A DNA stretch of 64,000 nt, from the NCBI GenBank assembly GCA_963844235.1, contig CAWJNF010000005.1, forward strand, positions 868,001 to 932,000. The letters are read 5' to 3'. A program made the translations under genes and the position numbers. Below the pieces are notes generated by a model, which ran no database searches, was not told where the DNA came from, and worked only from the letters and a program-made list of their open reading frames with translations. Origin of the DNA: CAWJNF01 sp963844235. Lineage in GTDB: Bacteria; Actinomycetota; Thermoleophilia; Gaiellales; Gaiellaceae. Below are positions 47,117-56,199 of this stretch, one piece after another. How positions within the stretch are numbered: the first letter of the stretch is position 1; the number at the start of each line of letters is the position of its first letter.

Positions 47117-47507
47117 CTAGCCCACCTCGTGCCACGGCACGCCACCGGTGTCCCAGCCGACGAGGCAGTGGGCGGAGATGAGAACGGCGACGCGGTCGAG
47201 GAAGGCGTGCTCGTCGTCGCCGGGCTCGGCCGAGGACTCGACGCCGAGCACCGCGGTTTTCGTTCCGTCGTAGACGACAGGAACATCCGTCCGCCGCGAG
47301 CCGAGGCCAGGCTCACCAGCCCGGGGGCCAAGTACGAAGCTCCTCTCCCTCGACGAAAGAGAGCCCGACCCACAAGAAATGTGGCACACGCTCGTGCAGT
47401 GTGGCAACGCTCTGGCGTAGCACCTCGTCGGCCTCGGACTCTCGGTTCAGGATGCGGTGCAGCGCTTCGAGCGCGCCCGCGTACGGTTGGGCGGCGAGCT
47501 CGCTCAC
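47117..47507 (-). pseudogene. GAF-domain protein with a single-base frameshift
   Basis: Starts at GTG overlapping the stop of the previous GAF gene (GTGA). First frame: RILNRESEADEVLRQSVATL, HFLWVGLSFVEGEEL. At about 47339 one extra base shifts the rest to LGPRAGEPGLGSRRTDVPVV, ending WHEVG-stop at 47117. It is about 130 residues if joined. Similar to the fRMsr-like GAF of the neighbour but without its Cys residues. Either recently broken or a consensus error. Confidence 0.65.
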
Positions 47508-47989
47508 AGCCGCGTGGACACCATCCTCGCGACGTGCTCGAGCAAGGCTCGGTCGTCCTCGTCGAACGCGGCGGGCTCATCCGAGTCGATGTCGATCTCA
47601 CCGAGCACCCGAGCCGGTCCTGTCCCCGAGCGCCAAGGCGCGAAGATCGGCACGACGATCTCGCTGCGGGTCGACGGGAAGCACGCGATGTAGCGCGGGT
47701 CTGCTTCGACGTCGTCGACCGTCTCCGTCTTCCCGCTCGCGGCAGCAGCACCGCAGATCCCCTCGCCGATCCGGATCCGCACGTGCTCCGTCTCCTGTGG
47801 GCCCTGCCAGGCAGCGAGAGCGAGGTCGCCGCCTTCGACGAGGTAGAAGCCGACCCAGGAATAGTGCTCGAAGCGCTCGTGCAGCAGCGCGGCCGTCCGC
47901 TCGAGCACCCGCTGTGCCGTCTGCTCCGTGCTGACGTAGCGCTCGACGGCATCGATCGCGCCGCGGCGGGCATCCGCAGTCGAGATCAG
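47504..47989 (-). CDS. GAF-domain protein, free methionine-R-sulfoxide reductase-like
   Basis: GAF core: FEHYSWVGFYLVEGGDLALA, EHVRIRIGEGICGAAAASGK, VEADPRYIACFPSTRSEIVV, LGEIDIDSD. The CFPSTRSEIVVPI motif is that of free methionine sulfoxide reductases, though only part of the Cys set is present. The first standard start is GTG 47908, but the family's N-terminus (ISTADARRGAIDAVERYVS) continues in frame to CTG 47989 / ATC 47986, overlapping the thioesterase stop. Start by coupling at CTG is possible; I give the long form. Confidence 0.7.
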   Translation of the reverse strand: MISTADARRGAIDAVERYVSTEQTAQRVLERTAALLHERFEHYSWVGFYLVEGGDLALAAWQGPQETEHVRIRIGEGICGAAAASGKTETVDDVEADPRYIACFPSTRSEIVVPIFAPWRSGTGPARVLGEIDIDSDEPAAFDEDDRALLEHVARMVSTRL

Positions 47990-48453
47990 GCTGCCACCTC
48001 CTCCAGATCGGCGTCCTCGAACGAGCGGATCGGAGCCCGGTAGGCCTCCGGCACGACGGCCGGCTGCCTACTGGCGAGATCGACGAAGACGAGTGTCTGC
48101 TCCGCCGCGCACATGAGCGTGTCGTCCCCGACACGGTAGACGGCAAACGCGCTCGTGAGGCTCGTCCGCCCGATCCTCTTCGCCCGCACGAACACCTCCA
48201 GGAGATCGTCGAAGCGAGCGGGCGCGTGGTACTCGACGCTTGCTGCGCGCATGACGAACTGCCGGTCGTCGTGCGCGTTGAAGAGCAGCCCGAGGTGGCG
48301 GGCGTACTCGACCCGTGCGAGGTCGAAGTAGGGCATGTAGCGCCCGTAGTACACGATTCCCTGAGCGTCCGTGTCGGAGAAGCCGACGCGGGCCAGCGCC
48401 GCGTACTTGAACGGCGGCTTGCGGTGGGTCGTGCGGCCGAGCTCGAGGGACAT
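47986..48453 (-). CDS. acyl-CoA thioesterase, hotdog fold (YbgC/4HBT-like)
   Basis: 155 residues. GFSDTDAQGIVYYGRYMPYF carries the catalytic Asp of the YbgC class. It is followed by the hotdog helix (ARVEYARHLGL) and strands. Hydrolyses acyl-CoA thioesters. ATG at 48453. It heads the minus-strand cluster with the two GAF genes. Confidence 0.85.
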   Translation of the reverse strand: MSLELGRTTHRKPPFKYAALARVGFSDTDAQGIVYYGRYMPYFDLARVEYARHLGLLFNAHDDRQFVMRAASVEYHAPARFDDLLEVFVRAKRIGRTSLTSAFAVYRVGDDTLMCAAEQTLVFVDLASRQPAVVPEAYRAPIRSFEDADLEEVAA

Positions 48454-48633
48454 GCCCGCCGATCGTACCCGCGCGACCCTATGGACACAGTCCTCGGGCG
48501 CTCGCGACCTGAGCCGTGCGGCGGGAAGGAGGGGCGGCCTCGCCACCGCCCCTCCCGAGGGCATCCCCCCGCGCGCCGACGTTACGTCGGGCCGGCTCGA
48601 GGGCCTGCCTGGGAACGCGCCTCTCGCGGCTCC

Positions 48634-50110
48634 CTAGCCCCCATGCCCGAGTGGCTGGTTCCTCGACGCGAACGTATAGATCGCGTCGGCGGCGGCGTCC
48701 GACATCTGGTCGAGCGCCTCCAGCGAGACGTTGTCGAACGTGTCGCACACCTCGTGGTAGCACGGGTCGTACTGCTCGCCGGCCGTGCCGCCGAAGATCG
48801 CGACCTGCTCGGGCGTCTTGACACCCTCGGCGCCGGTGAAGAGGCCGCCGGCCGGTATTCCGGCGGCGATGAACGGCCCGTAGTCTGAGCGGCCGTCGAA
48901 CGCGGTCGGCTCCGTCGCCAGCCCCTGGGAGTCGAAGTAGTTGACGAAGACGTCCTCGATCGCGTCTGAGCCCGGCAGGCCCAGCCGTCCCGGTCGGGGC
49001 GCCGTCTCCGTCGTAGACGAAGCGGACGTAGTTCTTCGAGCCGATCATGTCGAAGTTGAGCATGAGGGCGATCCGCGACAGCTCGTCTGCGGAGAGCTGG
49101 CTCACGTAGTACTCGGAGCCCAGCAGGTTGTTCTCCTCGGCGCCGAACCAGATGAACCGCAGCTTGTTCTTCGGGTTGAGCTTGAGCTCGGAGAACTCCT
49201 CCGCGATCTCGAGGATCGTGGCGGAGCCGGAGCCGTTGTCGTTGATCCCGGGGCCCTCGAGAACGGAGTCGAGGTGCGCGCCGACCACGATCGTGCGCGC
49301 GCCCTTCCCGTGCCGGGTCTCGGCGATCACGTTCGCCGCCGTGCGGGTCTCGGAGATCGTCTCCGTCGCCACGTGAACCGTGACGGGCCCGCTCTGCGTC
49401 GAGCCGTAGAGCGCGGCGCCGAGCGCGTATGTGGCCATGACCGCCGGAATCGCGGCCGGATTGCCGATCGTGCCGACAAAGGCGTCCTGTCGCCCCGGCT
49501 GGCCCTCGTTGAAGAACACCACCGCGGCATAGCCTGCCGCGGTCGCGTTTGCGACTTTGACCTCGAACGTGCACGTGCCGCGCTGAATCAGCGCCACCGA
49601 AGTCGCGTCAGGAGGCACGGGGAAGTCCGCGGCTTCGCAGCCGGAGTTCGACGTGCTCGCAGGCGCAGCCGGGTCCATCGGCACGATGACGTCGTTCGTC
49701 GGCACGAGCGTGCCGGTGACCTCACCGTCTCCCGAATAGTCCATCAGCGCGAAGTCCGGGCCTTCCGCGTAGGTCGTCGGGGTCGGCGACACCTGGTCGA
49801 ATGCGGACGGTCCTGTCTGCTGGAAGAACGCGAACTCGAACTCCTGCACGGTCGGCCGGTAGCCTGCCGCCGTGAGCCGGTCGACGACGTAGTCGACTGA
49901 CGCGTCGAAGCCGCTCGTGCCGGACGCCCGTGTTCCGCCGTTCGCGTCGGCGATCGCCTGGAACGCCGCCTGGTGCTCACGAATCCCGTCGACCGTAACC
50001 GCTTCCCGCAGGAACGACGAGTCCTTGACAGGCGGCACGGTAGCTGCCGTCGGTGCGAGCACGGCAGCCGCCGCGATCGCCGCCGCCACCAGCGTGAATC
50101 GTCGTCTCAT
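48634..50110 (-). pseudogene. secreted M28-family aminopeptidase with frameshift
   Basis: Signal peptide (MRRRFTLVAAAIAAAAVLA), a PA domain (VALIQRGTCTFEVKVANATA), then the M28 zinc core VVGAHLDSV, GINDNGSGSA, WFGAEENNLLGSEYY, NFDMIGS. Near 48979 one base is gained, and the remainder (GSDAIEDVFVNYF, then CYHEVCDTFDNVS with the last His ligand) is in another frame ending at 48634. Two-zinc exopeptidase outside the cell if intact. ATG at 50110 after GGAGG. Confidence 0.85.
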
Positions 50111-50228
50111 GTGACCTCCCCGTGTCGTTGTTCGCAAACCCGTTCGGAGCCCTCACCCGGAACGGCTTTGCGGCGACAGTACCCCGTGGGGCGCGCTGTG
50201 CAAACGTCGCCGGCGGGACGGTACGAGT

Positions 50229-51572
50229 TCAGCCCTGGATGACGGCGAGCACTTCGTCGCGCTTCCGCTCCATGAGCTCACGTGAAGTAGCCTCGAGGTT
50301 CAGGCGCAGCAGCGGCTCGGTGTTCGACGGGCGGACGTTCATGTGCCAGTCGCCGCCGGTAACGGAGATCCCGTCCAGGTGCGACACCTCGCCCTCGGGC
50401 CCGAAGCGCTCCTTGAGCTCCTGGAGCTTCACCGCGACATCCGCGACGCGCATGTTGAGCTCACCGGTCAGGAAGTATCGCTCCCGGAAGGGTGCGAGGA
50501 TCTCCGAGAGCTTGCGACTCCTGCGCGACAGCAGCTCGAGCACGAGCAGCATCGGCACGACGCCCGAGTCCGCCTGGTAGTAGTCGCGGAAGTAGTAGTG
50601 CCCTGACACCTCTCCGGCGAAGGCGGCGTTCTCCTCGCGCATCCGATGCTTGATGAAGGCGTGACCGACGCGGTTGACGAGCGGCGTTCCGCCGGCTCGC
50701 TGCACGATGTCCCGGACGGCCCAGCTCGCCCGGACGTCGTAGATGATCGTGGCGCCGGGCTCCTTCTCGAGGACGGCCTCGGCGAGGAGGGCGGTCAGGA
50801 AGTCGCCGGGGACGAACTCGCCCGTGTCGTCGACGAAGAAGCAGCGGTCGGCGTCGCCGTCGAACGCAATGCCCACGTCGGCCTTCTCCTCGAGCACCTT
50901 TGCGACGATGAAGTCCCGGTTCTCGGGAAGCAGCGGGTTCGGCTCGTGGTTGGGGAACGACCCGTCGGGCTCGAAGTAGCAGCGCACCGCCTCGACGGGA
51001 AGGCGGTCGAGCACGGCCGGCAGCATGGCGCCGGCCATCCCGTTCGCCGCGTCGATCACGACCCGGAGCGGCCGGACCGTCTCGGGCGAGATGAACGACA
51101 TGACCTTGTCGACCCAGCCGGGGTAGATGTCGTCCTGGCTGACCGCGCCTGGCGTCGCGACGTCCTCGAACCCGCGTTGCGCGCGGTCACGGATGTCGAG
51201 AAGCCCGGACTCGCCGCCCACCGGAAGCGCGCCGCGTCGCACGATCTTCATGCCGGTGTACTCCTTGGGATTGTGCGACGCGGTGACGGTGAGCCCACCG
51301 TCGAGCGAGAGCGCTCCCACCGCGTGGTAGAGCATCTCGGTGCCGATCATCCCGACGTCCACAACCGCTGCGCCTCCGTCCGAGGCTCCTCGGATCGCGG
51401 CCTCCGTCATGGCCGGGGAGGAGAGCCGCATGTCGCGCCCGACCGCGATCGCCTTCGGCTCGAAGTGCTCGACGTAGGCGCGGCCGATCGCGTACGCGCC
51501 GTCCTCGTCGAGCTCGCCCGGGTAGAGACCGCGCACGTCGTACGCCTTGAAGGCCTTGGGGTCGAGCGCCAC
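50229..51572 (-). CDS. phosphomannomutase/phosphoglucomutase
   Basis: 447 residues. FKAYDVRGLYPGELDEDGAY start, phosphoserine loop TVTASHNPKEYTGMK, metal loop IAFDGDADRCFF, sugar loop GEVSGHYYFRDYYQADSG, and phosphate-binding RPSNTEPLLRLNLE. Interconverts hexose 1- and 6-phosphates for wall and glycan precursors. GTG at 51572 without a clear ribosome site. Confidence 0.93.
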   Translation of the reverse strand: MALDPKAFKAYDVRGLYPGELDEDGAYAIGRAYVEHFEPKAIAVGRDMRLSSPAMTEAAIRGASDGGAAVVDVGMIGTEMLYHAVGALSLDGGLTVTASHNPKEYTGMKIVRRGALPVGGESGLLDIRDRAQRGFEDVATPGAVSQDDIYPGWVDKVMSFISPETVRPLRVVIDAANGMAGAMLPAVLDRLPVEAVRCYFEPDGSFPNHEPNPLLPENRDFIVAKVLEEKADVGIAFDGDADRCFFVDDTGEFVPGDFLTALLAEAVLEKEPGATIIYDVRASWAVRDIVQRAGGTPLVNRVGHAFIKHRMREENAAFAGEVSGHYYFRDYYQADSGVVPMLLVLELLSRRSRKLSEILAPFRERYFLTGELNMRVADVAVKLQELKERFGPEGEVSHLDGISVTGGDWHMNVRPSNTEPLLRLNLEATSRELMERKRDEVLAVIQG

Positions 51573-51689
51573 ATGCAGATCCTACGCCGTCGCGCCAGCA
51601 CGCTTGACGCACGATCCCCGGGTCGCCGATACTGGCCGCCGGATCACGTGCCGAGTCCTCGCCGCAGCAGCGAGGCGGAGAGAGGAGCC

Positions 51690-52154
51690 CTCTTCCATCT
51701 CCCCGATGCGGTCGAGGTGGTCCGGCGCCACGCCGAGGCGCTCGCACAAGGCGGCCTCGTGTCAGCGGTCGACTTCGACATCGGCGCTATGCGGACGGAG
51801 CCGCCGATACCCCTGGCCGACCAGATGGCCGAGCGCATGATGGCGGCGTTCCGCTCGGCGCACGCGAACCCGGTGGTCGGAACCCAGCTCGCGCTCATCC
51901 TGCGGGCGGCCGGCCTTGCCGAGGTGCAGTCGTTCGGCATCCAGGCCTACGTGCCGCCGGACGACCCCCGCGCCGCCCGGCTGCTCGCCGGCATCATGCG
52001 GACGCTGGCGCCGCAGATGGAGGCGGCCGGGATCGCGACCGCCGAGGAGCTCGGGCTCGACACCCTGCAGCAGCGGCTCGAAGAGGCGCAACGCGAGGCG
52101 GGCGCGGTGGTTCTGTTGCCCACCGTCGTCGGGGCCTGGGGCCGCCGCGCGTAG
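51690..52154 (+). pseudogene. C-terminal remnant of a SAM-dependent methyltransferase
   Basis: Reads LFHLPDAVEVVRRHAEALAQ, GGLVSAVDFD, then LRAAGLAEVQSFGIQAYVPP and QREAGAVVLLPTVVGAWGRR. These are the late beta-strands and cap of a UbiE-like methyltransferase. The SAM-binding half (DxGxGxG) is missing and there is no start. The break lies just behind the phosphomannomutase start. Confidence 0.65.
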
Positions 52155-52199
52155 CGCCCTGACGGCGGGGCGTCAGCTACGCCCTGTGCCCTCCGACGG

Positions 52200-52676
52200 C
52201 TAGCTCCAGGAGGCGGCGAGCTTCGCGCGGGTCTGGCTGAGCGCCTCGGGCATCACCTTGACGTCGGCGAGAACGGGCATGAAGTTCGTGTCGCCCGCCC
52301 AGCGCGGAACGACGTGCTCGTGGACGTGGTCGACGACGCCGGCGCCGGCGACGCGACCGAGATTCCAGCCGAGGTTGTACCCCTGGGGGTGCATCACGGT
52401 GTCGAGGACGCCGATCGCGGTCGCGACGAGCCGGTGGATGGAGAGCGCCTCCTCCGGCGCGAGCTCGCGCAGGTCGCCGCAGTGGCGGTACGGGGCGACC
52501 ATGAGGTGCCCTCCGGCGTACGGGTACTTGTTGAGGAGGACGAAGGCGAGGTCGTCGCGATGGACGACGAGCCCCTCCTCATCCGAGAGCTCCGCTGCCG
52601 TGCAGAAGACGCAGCCGGGCTGGGCGTCAGCCGACTGGATGTACTCGAGCCGCCACGGCGCCCACAGACGCTCCAT
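52200..52676 (-). CDS. HIT-family nucleotide hydrolase/phosphorylase
   Basis: 158 residues. CVFCTAAEL zinc-type Cys pair, LNKYPYAGGHLMVAPYRHC, and histidine triad HVHEHVVPRW. Closest to the actinobacterial AP4A phosphorylase-like HIT proteins, which act on dinucleoside polyphosphates. ATG at 52676 after GGGGGAG. Confidence 0.92.
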   Translation of the reverse strand: MERLWAPWRLEYIQSADAQPGCVFCTAAELSDEEGLVVHRDDLAFVLLNKYPYAGGHLMVAPYRHCGDLRELAPEEALSIHRLVATAIGVLDTVMHPQGYNLGWNLGRVAGAGVVDHVHEHVVPRWAGDTNFMPVLADVKVMPEALSQTRAKLAASWS

Positions 52677-52691
52677 GTCTCCCCCGCGGTG

Positions 52692-53678
52692 TCAAAGCCA
52701 CTTCCTCCAGCGGAAGAACGCGAACATGCCGATCAGCGCGAGGACCAGAGCGCCCAGGATCGCCCAGAACGCGGCGCGACCGCTCTCTCCGGGGAAGTCG
52801 ACGTTCATGCCGAAGATGCCCGCGATGAGGGTGAGTGGCAGCATCGTGACGCTGAAGATCGTCAGGATGCGAAGGACGTCGTTCTGCTTGTGCTGGATGG
52901 CGGACTCGTTCGTCGACTCGAGGCCCTCGACGACCTCCTTGTAGTTGTCGAGCAGGTCCCAGACCCGCTCGGAGGCGTCGACGATGTCGTCGAAGTACAC
53001 CTCGAGATCCTGGGGGAGGAACCGCTCCGTATAGCGCTCGAGGAGTCGCAGCGTCGTCCGCTCGGGCTTGATGATCTTTCGGTAGGAGATGATCTCCTGC
53101 TTCACCTTGGAAATGTCGCGCACGACCTCCTCCGAGCGCCCCTCGTCGATGTCGTCCTCGACCGAGTCGAGCTTGTGCCCGATCTTGTCGAGGATCGGGA
53201 AGCAGTAGTCGAAGAGATCATCGAGGACGTGGTAGAGGAGGTAGCCCGAGCCCTTCGAGAAGAGCTCGCCTCGCAGCTCCTCGTCGCTCTCGCAGCGCGT
53301 GAACAGCCGCGAGACGGGAAGCAGCTCCACGTTCGGAAGCGTGATCAGGAAGTCGGGGCCGAGGAAGACGTCCAGCTCGGCGGCGTTGAGCCGCTGGATG
53401 CGCTTGTCGTAGACGGGGAAGTGGAGGACGATGAAGAGGTAGCTCGGGTACTCGTCCACCTTGGGCCGCTGGCGCTTGGAGAGGACGTCTTCGACGTCGA
53501 GCTCGTGGAAGCCGAAGCGCTCTGCCAGCTCGCCGAGCTCGAGCGCGGTGGGAGTCTCGACGTGAACCCAGGTGAGTCCGCTAGAGGAGAGCTCGTCGAT
53601 CCGCGGAGCCCGCGCCTCGACCGCGTCCCCGGGTAGCCGGGGACGTCGCCTGATCCGTGCGAGCGTTGGCCGTGCCAT
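52692..53678 (-). CDS. corA: CorA-family Mg2+/Co2+ transporter
   Basis: 328 residues. Soluble N-terminal domain, long helices, then two C-terminal membrane segments (LTIFSVTMLPLTLIAGIFGM and AILGALVLALIGMFAFF) with the GMN selectivity motif (GIFGMNVDF). Channel-type divalent cation uptake in the membrane. A second, diverged CorA lies at 60367. Confidence 0.93.
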   Translation of the reverse strand: MARPTLARIRRRPRLPGDAVEARAPRIDELSSSGLTWVHVETPTALELGELAERFGFHELDVEDVLSKRQRPKVDEYPSYLFIVLHFPVYDKRIQRLNAAELDVFLGPDFLITLPNVELLPVSRLFTRCESDEELRGELFSKGSGYLLYHVLDDLFDYCFPILDKIGHKLDSVEDDIDEGRSEEVVRDISKVKQEIISYRKIIKPERTTLRLLERYTERFLPQDLEVYFDDIVDASERVWDLLDNYKEVVEGLESTNESAIQHKQNDVLRILTIFSVTMLPLTLIAGIFGMNVDFPGESGRAAFWAILGALVLALIGMFAFFRWRKWL

Positions 53679-54619
53679 CGGTACTGAGCGGGTCCTCGAG
53701 ACGCATCTCCACGCTCCGATTGTAGTTGGCCGGCGCGCGTAGGGGTAGTGCCGAGATCACAGCCCGGCGGCACGGCCAGAAGCCCGGGCCGGTCTCAGCC
53801 GCTCGGGGGCAAGAGAATGCGCCTGATAGAAACGAACCGCTGCAAACGAGCGGGTCGTGACTCGGCGCGTGACTCAGCGAGAGGGCTGGCTCTTCGGTCG
53901 GGCGGCGGGCTGAGCCTCCGCGCGCTAACGCTTGCGGTGGGTCCAGACTCCAAGCGTCTCCGCTGGCTTGCCTGCACGCCCGAGAGCGATGGGATCGAAC
54001 ATCACGGCGAGGGCGGCTGGCTCGGCACTTCTGTCGTTGAACGAGACGTTGATCGCCAGCTCGAGGCGGGCGTAGCAGCCCAGTTCTTGCATCCGAACGA
54101 GGAACTGCGGACGAGCACAACCACCTGACCCGGCGGGCAGAGCAATCGGGTTTCCCGGGTGCGAGCGATACGGCTCCTCGACGTTGTCGAGGTTGCGGAG
54201 CCGGCCGACCACCATGATCGTCGTCGGCGCTGGCCCACCGAGGATCGCGATGCAGTCGGTCTTACGCCGAGACCCGTGCCGAACGCTCTGGGATGACGAG
54301 CGACGACGGTGAAGCAGTCCCGCTTGGCGACAAAAACGCTCGACCACCCAAAGCACCGTCTGTCAGCGACGTTGATCTCTCGCTGCGAGTATGGGGAAGC
54401 CCGGGTGGGCTCTGACGGTGGCTTGAACAATCCGTGCGCAGAGGTTCGTGGGCCAGAGTACCGGCCAAGGCCCGGCGCGTCACCGTCCCAACGCCGACGG
54501 TCGTCGTTCGCGTAGATCACAAGAATCCGGCCACGCCGAGCGCCGCCACGAGCCCCGCGTGTCGCACCCGAAACGAGTCCAGCAACGCCTCGCCGTCCTC
54601 GTGGCGGAAGAGCGTTCGA
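53679..54619. other. intergenic, one doubtful minus-strand frame
   Basis: A minus-strand frame at 53925-54356 reads LVRMQELGCYARLELAINVS and AALAVMFDPIALGRAGKPAE. It is somewhat protein-like, but it has no ribosome site and competes with frames on the other strand. No other feature was recognised. Confidence 0.35.
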
Positions 54620-54806
54620 GGTAACCGCCGAGGGAAAGACCCACGTCTTCGACAGCTTCGAGTGCGCCATTCATGCACTGGCGCCGACCTGCCCGCACTG
54701 CGGCTGCCGCGTCATCGGGCACGGCGTCGAGTCGAACGGCCACATCTTCTGTTGCGCGCACTGCGCGGGCGAGGAAGGCGTCACCGAGCTGCGCGATCGC
54801 GCCTAG
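54620..54806 (+). pseudogene. metal-binding small protein, 5'-truncated
   Basis: In the frame FEVTAEGKTHVFDSFECAIH, ALAPTCPHCGCRVIGHGVES, IFCCAHCAGEEG. Cys-rich pattern of small actinobacterial zinc-binding proteins (CxxC twice plus CCAHC). The usual N-terminal CxxC and start are absent, so a 5' part was lost. Confidence 0.55.
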
Positions 54807-54961
54807 GCGACGCGGCGACTTCCGGCTGGGGCTGCGGCGCCTCGAGTTCGCTTCCGGCCTCTGTTGGGCTCTCGCGGCCACGCTTGAGCTTGGTGCTCAT
54901 GCCGCGCTTGTTCCCTGCGGCCGCCCGTCGAAACCTCGGATCGCGATCGAGGGGGCCGCGA

Positions 54962-55020
54962 GATTGGTTCCCGCGGAATGGGGTAGCCATAGGGCACACC
55001 TACCAGGGAGGCCCTATGGC
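54962..55020 (+). promoter_or_regulatory. palindromic leader element, copy 1
   Basis: GCCATAGGGC (54986-54995) pairs with GCCCTATGGC (55011-55020) around a 15-base loop that holds CACCTACC and GGGAG. The start codon at 55016 is inside the 3' arm. Upstream GATT-N15-GGGTAG is shared with copy 2 and looks like a stress-sigma promoter. Loop bases CTACC could also pair with upstream GGTAG, giving an alternative fold. See copy 2 at 58211-58270 with a compensatory pair. Confidence 0.75.
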
Positions 55021-55054
55021 TGATGAAGACGTTACACGACTGCCGGACGCGTGA
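55016..55054 (+). CDS. 12-residue leader peptide MADEDVTRLPDA
   Basis: ATG in the 3' arm of the palindrome, preceded by GGGAGG in its loop. Ends in TGA at 55054. The copy-2 frame has the same length and shares the GACGTTAC core (DVT). Probably a translated regulatory leader for the cluster starting at 55244, 190 bp downstream. Confidence 0.5.
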   Translation: MADEDVTRLPDA

Positions 55055-55120
55055 GATAGGGCGCACGGCCCGGCGATGCGTATGCGCGTCGTGCCCGGGC
55101 GTGGCTGGGTGCCTGCTGAA

Positions 55121-55198
55121 TTCACTGGCTACCCATGGAAGCCGCGTTCACTGCCTACCCATGGAAGCCGTCTTCACTGGCTTCCCGTGGAAGCCGGT
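55121..55198 (+). repeat. three tandem 26-bp repeats
   Basis: Units start TTCACTGG/CC at 55121, 55147 and 55173. Each carries GGCTACCCATGGAAGCC or GGCTTCCCGTGGAAGCC, a palindromic core; the third is perfect (GGCTTCC/GGAAGCC). Located between the leader peptide and the first gene of the cluster, so it may be an array of protein-binding sites. Confidence 0.75.
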
Positions 55199-55243
55199 GC
55201 AGTCGTAGCTCGAGACGTTGGACACAGAGACCAAGGAGAGACA

Positions 55244-55777
55244 ATGAGCGAAACATCCGGTGAGTCGGCGAGCGCTGTCCGCGAGACGATGGGTCAGGCG
55301 CTCGAGAAGAGCAAGGACACGGCCCAACAGGGCGTCGAGAAAGCAAAGGAGGCCGCAGGCAAGGCCCGTGGCGTGGTTGCCCAGCAGCTCGACCAGCGCT
55401 CGAGCGTGGCCGGCGAGCGCGTGAGCGGAATGGCGCAGGTGGCACGACGTATCGCCGAGGACACGCGCGGCCAGGGCGACGAGGAGACCGCGAGGCTGAC
55501 CGAAGCGGCCGCGGACAGGGCGGAGAGGCTGAGCGGGTACCTTCGTGACTCAGACGGAGACAGGTTCCTGCGCGACATCGAAGGCTTCGCTCGCCGGAGG
55601 CCTATGGTGGCCGCCACTGCCGGCTTCCTCGTCGGGCTGGCGGCATCGCGCTTCGTGAAGGCCTCGGCCGAGCGTCGTGCGTTCTCCACGAACGGCGACG
55701 CCGAGAGCACTGAGGGGCGCTACAGCTCGCAGCAGGCCGTTCCGCAGCAGTACTTCGGCCCCGCAGAAGCGGGGTAG
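55244..55777 (+). CDS. helical stress-type protein with one membrane segment
   Basis: 177 residues. LEA-like amphipathic repeats (GQALEKSKDTAQQGVEKAKE, AGKARGVVAQ). Then a DUF3618-neighbour type segment PMVAATAGFLVGLAASRFVK with a hydrophobic stretch, and a disordered end. Probably membrane-associated envelope or desiccation stress protein. ATG at 55244 after AAGGAGAG. Confidence 0.65.
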   Translation: MSETSGESASAVRETMGQALEKSKDTAQQGVEKAKEAAGKARGVVAQQLDQRSSVAGERVSGMAQVARRIAEDTRGQGDEETARLTEAAADRAERLSGYLRDSDGDRFLRDIEGFARRRPMVAATAGFLVGLAASRFVKASAERRAFSTNGDAESTEGRYSSQQAVPQQYFGPAEAG

Positions 55778-55779
55778 TG

Positions 55780-56199
55780 ATGGCCTACGAGCAGCACAAC
55801 GGTCTTCGGGAGCAACCGCTGGGGGAGCTTCTCAAGCGGCTCTCGAATCAGGTGTCGACGCTCGCCCGACAGGAGGTCGAGTTGGCCAAGGCCGAGCTCG
55901 CCGCCAAGGGCCGCGTCTTTGGCCGGGCGGCGGGCTTCTTCGGCGCCGCCGCGCTCCTTGCCCTTTGCGGGTTCGGTGCGCTGACGGCGCTGCTGATTCT
56001 CGCTCTGGACGAGGCCATGCCGGCGTGGGCCGCCGCATTGGTCGTGACGGTCCTCATGTCGGCCCTCGCAGGAGCCTTCGCGCTCCTCGGAAAGCAGCGC
56101 CTCGAAGAGGCCGGCGGGCCCGTCCCGAAGGAAACCATCGAAAGCACAAAGGAGGACGTGAAGTGGGCGAAAACCCAACTGCAATCAGGCAGGAGATAG
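55780..56199 (+). CDS. phage-holin-superfamily membrane protein (DUF1469-like)
   Basis: 139 residues. QPLGELLKRLSNQVSTLARQ, EVELAKAELAAKG, then two membrane segments (AAALLALCGFGALTALLILA and AALVVTVLMSALAGAFALLG). Despite the holin name, chromosomal members are linked to envelope stress in actinobacteria. ATG 2 bp after the previous stop; overlaps the next gene. Confidence 0.75.
   Translation: MAYEQHNGLREQPLGELLKRLSNQVSTLARQEVELAKAELAAKGRVFGRAAGFFGAAALLALCGFGALTALLILALDEAMPAWAAALVVTVLMSALAGAFALLGKQRLEEAGGPVPKETIESTKEDVKWAKTQLQSGRR

Noticed and set aside
53925..54356. Minus-strand gene of 143 codons
   Set aside because: Protein-like in part, but it has no ribosome site or family and overlaps equally long frames; left in the intergenic note.
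55121..55198. CRISPR array
   Set aside because: Only three contiguous 26-bp units without spacers and no cas genes.
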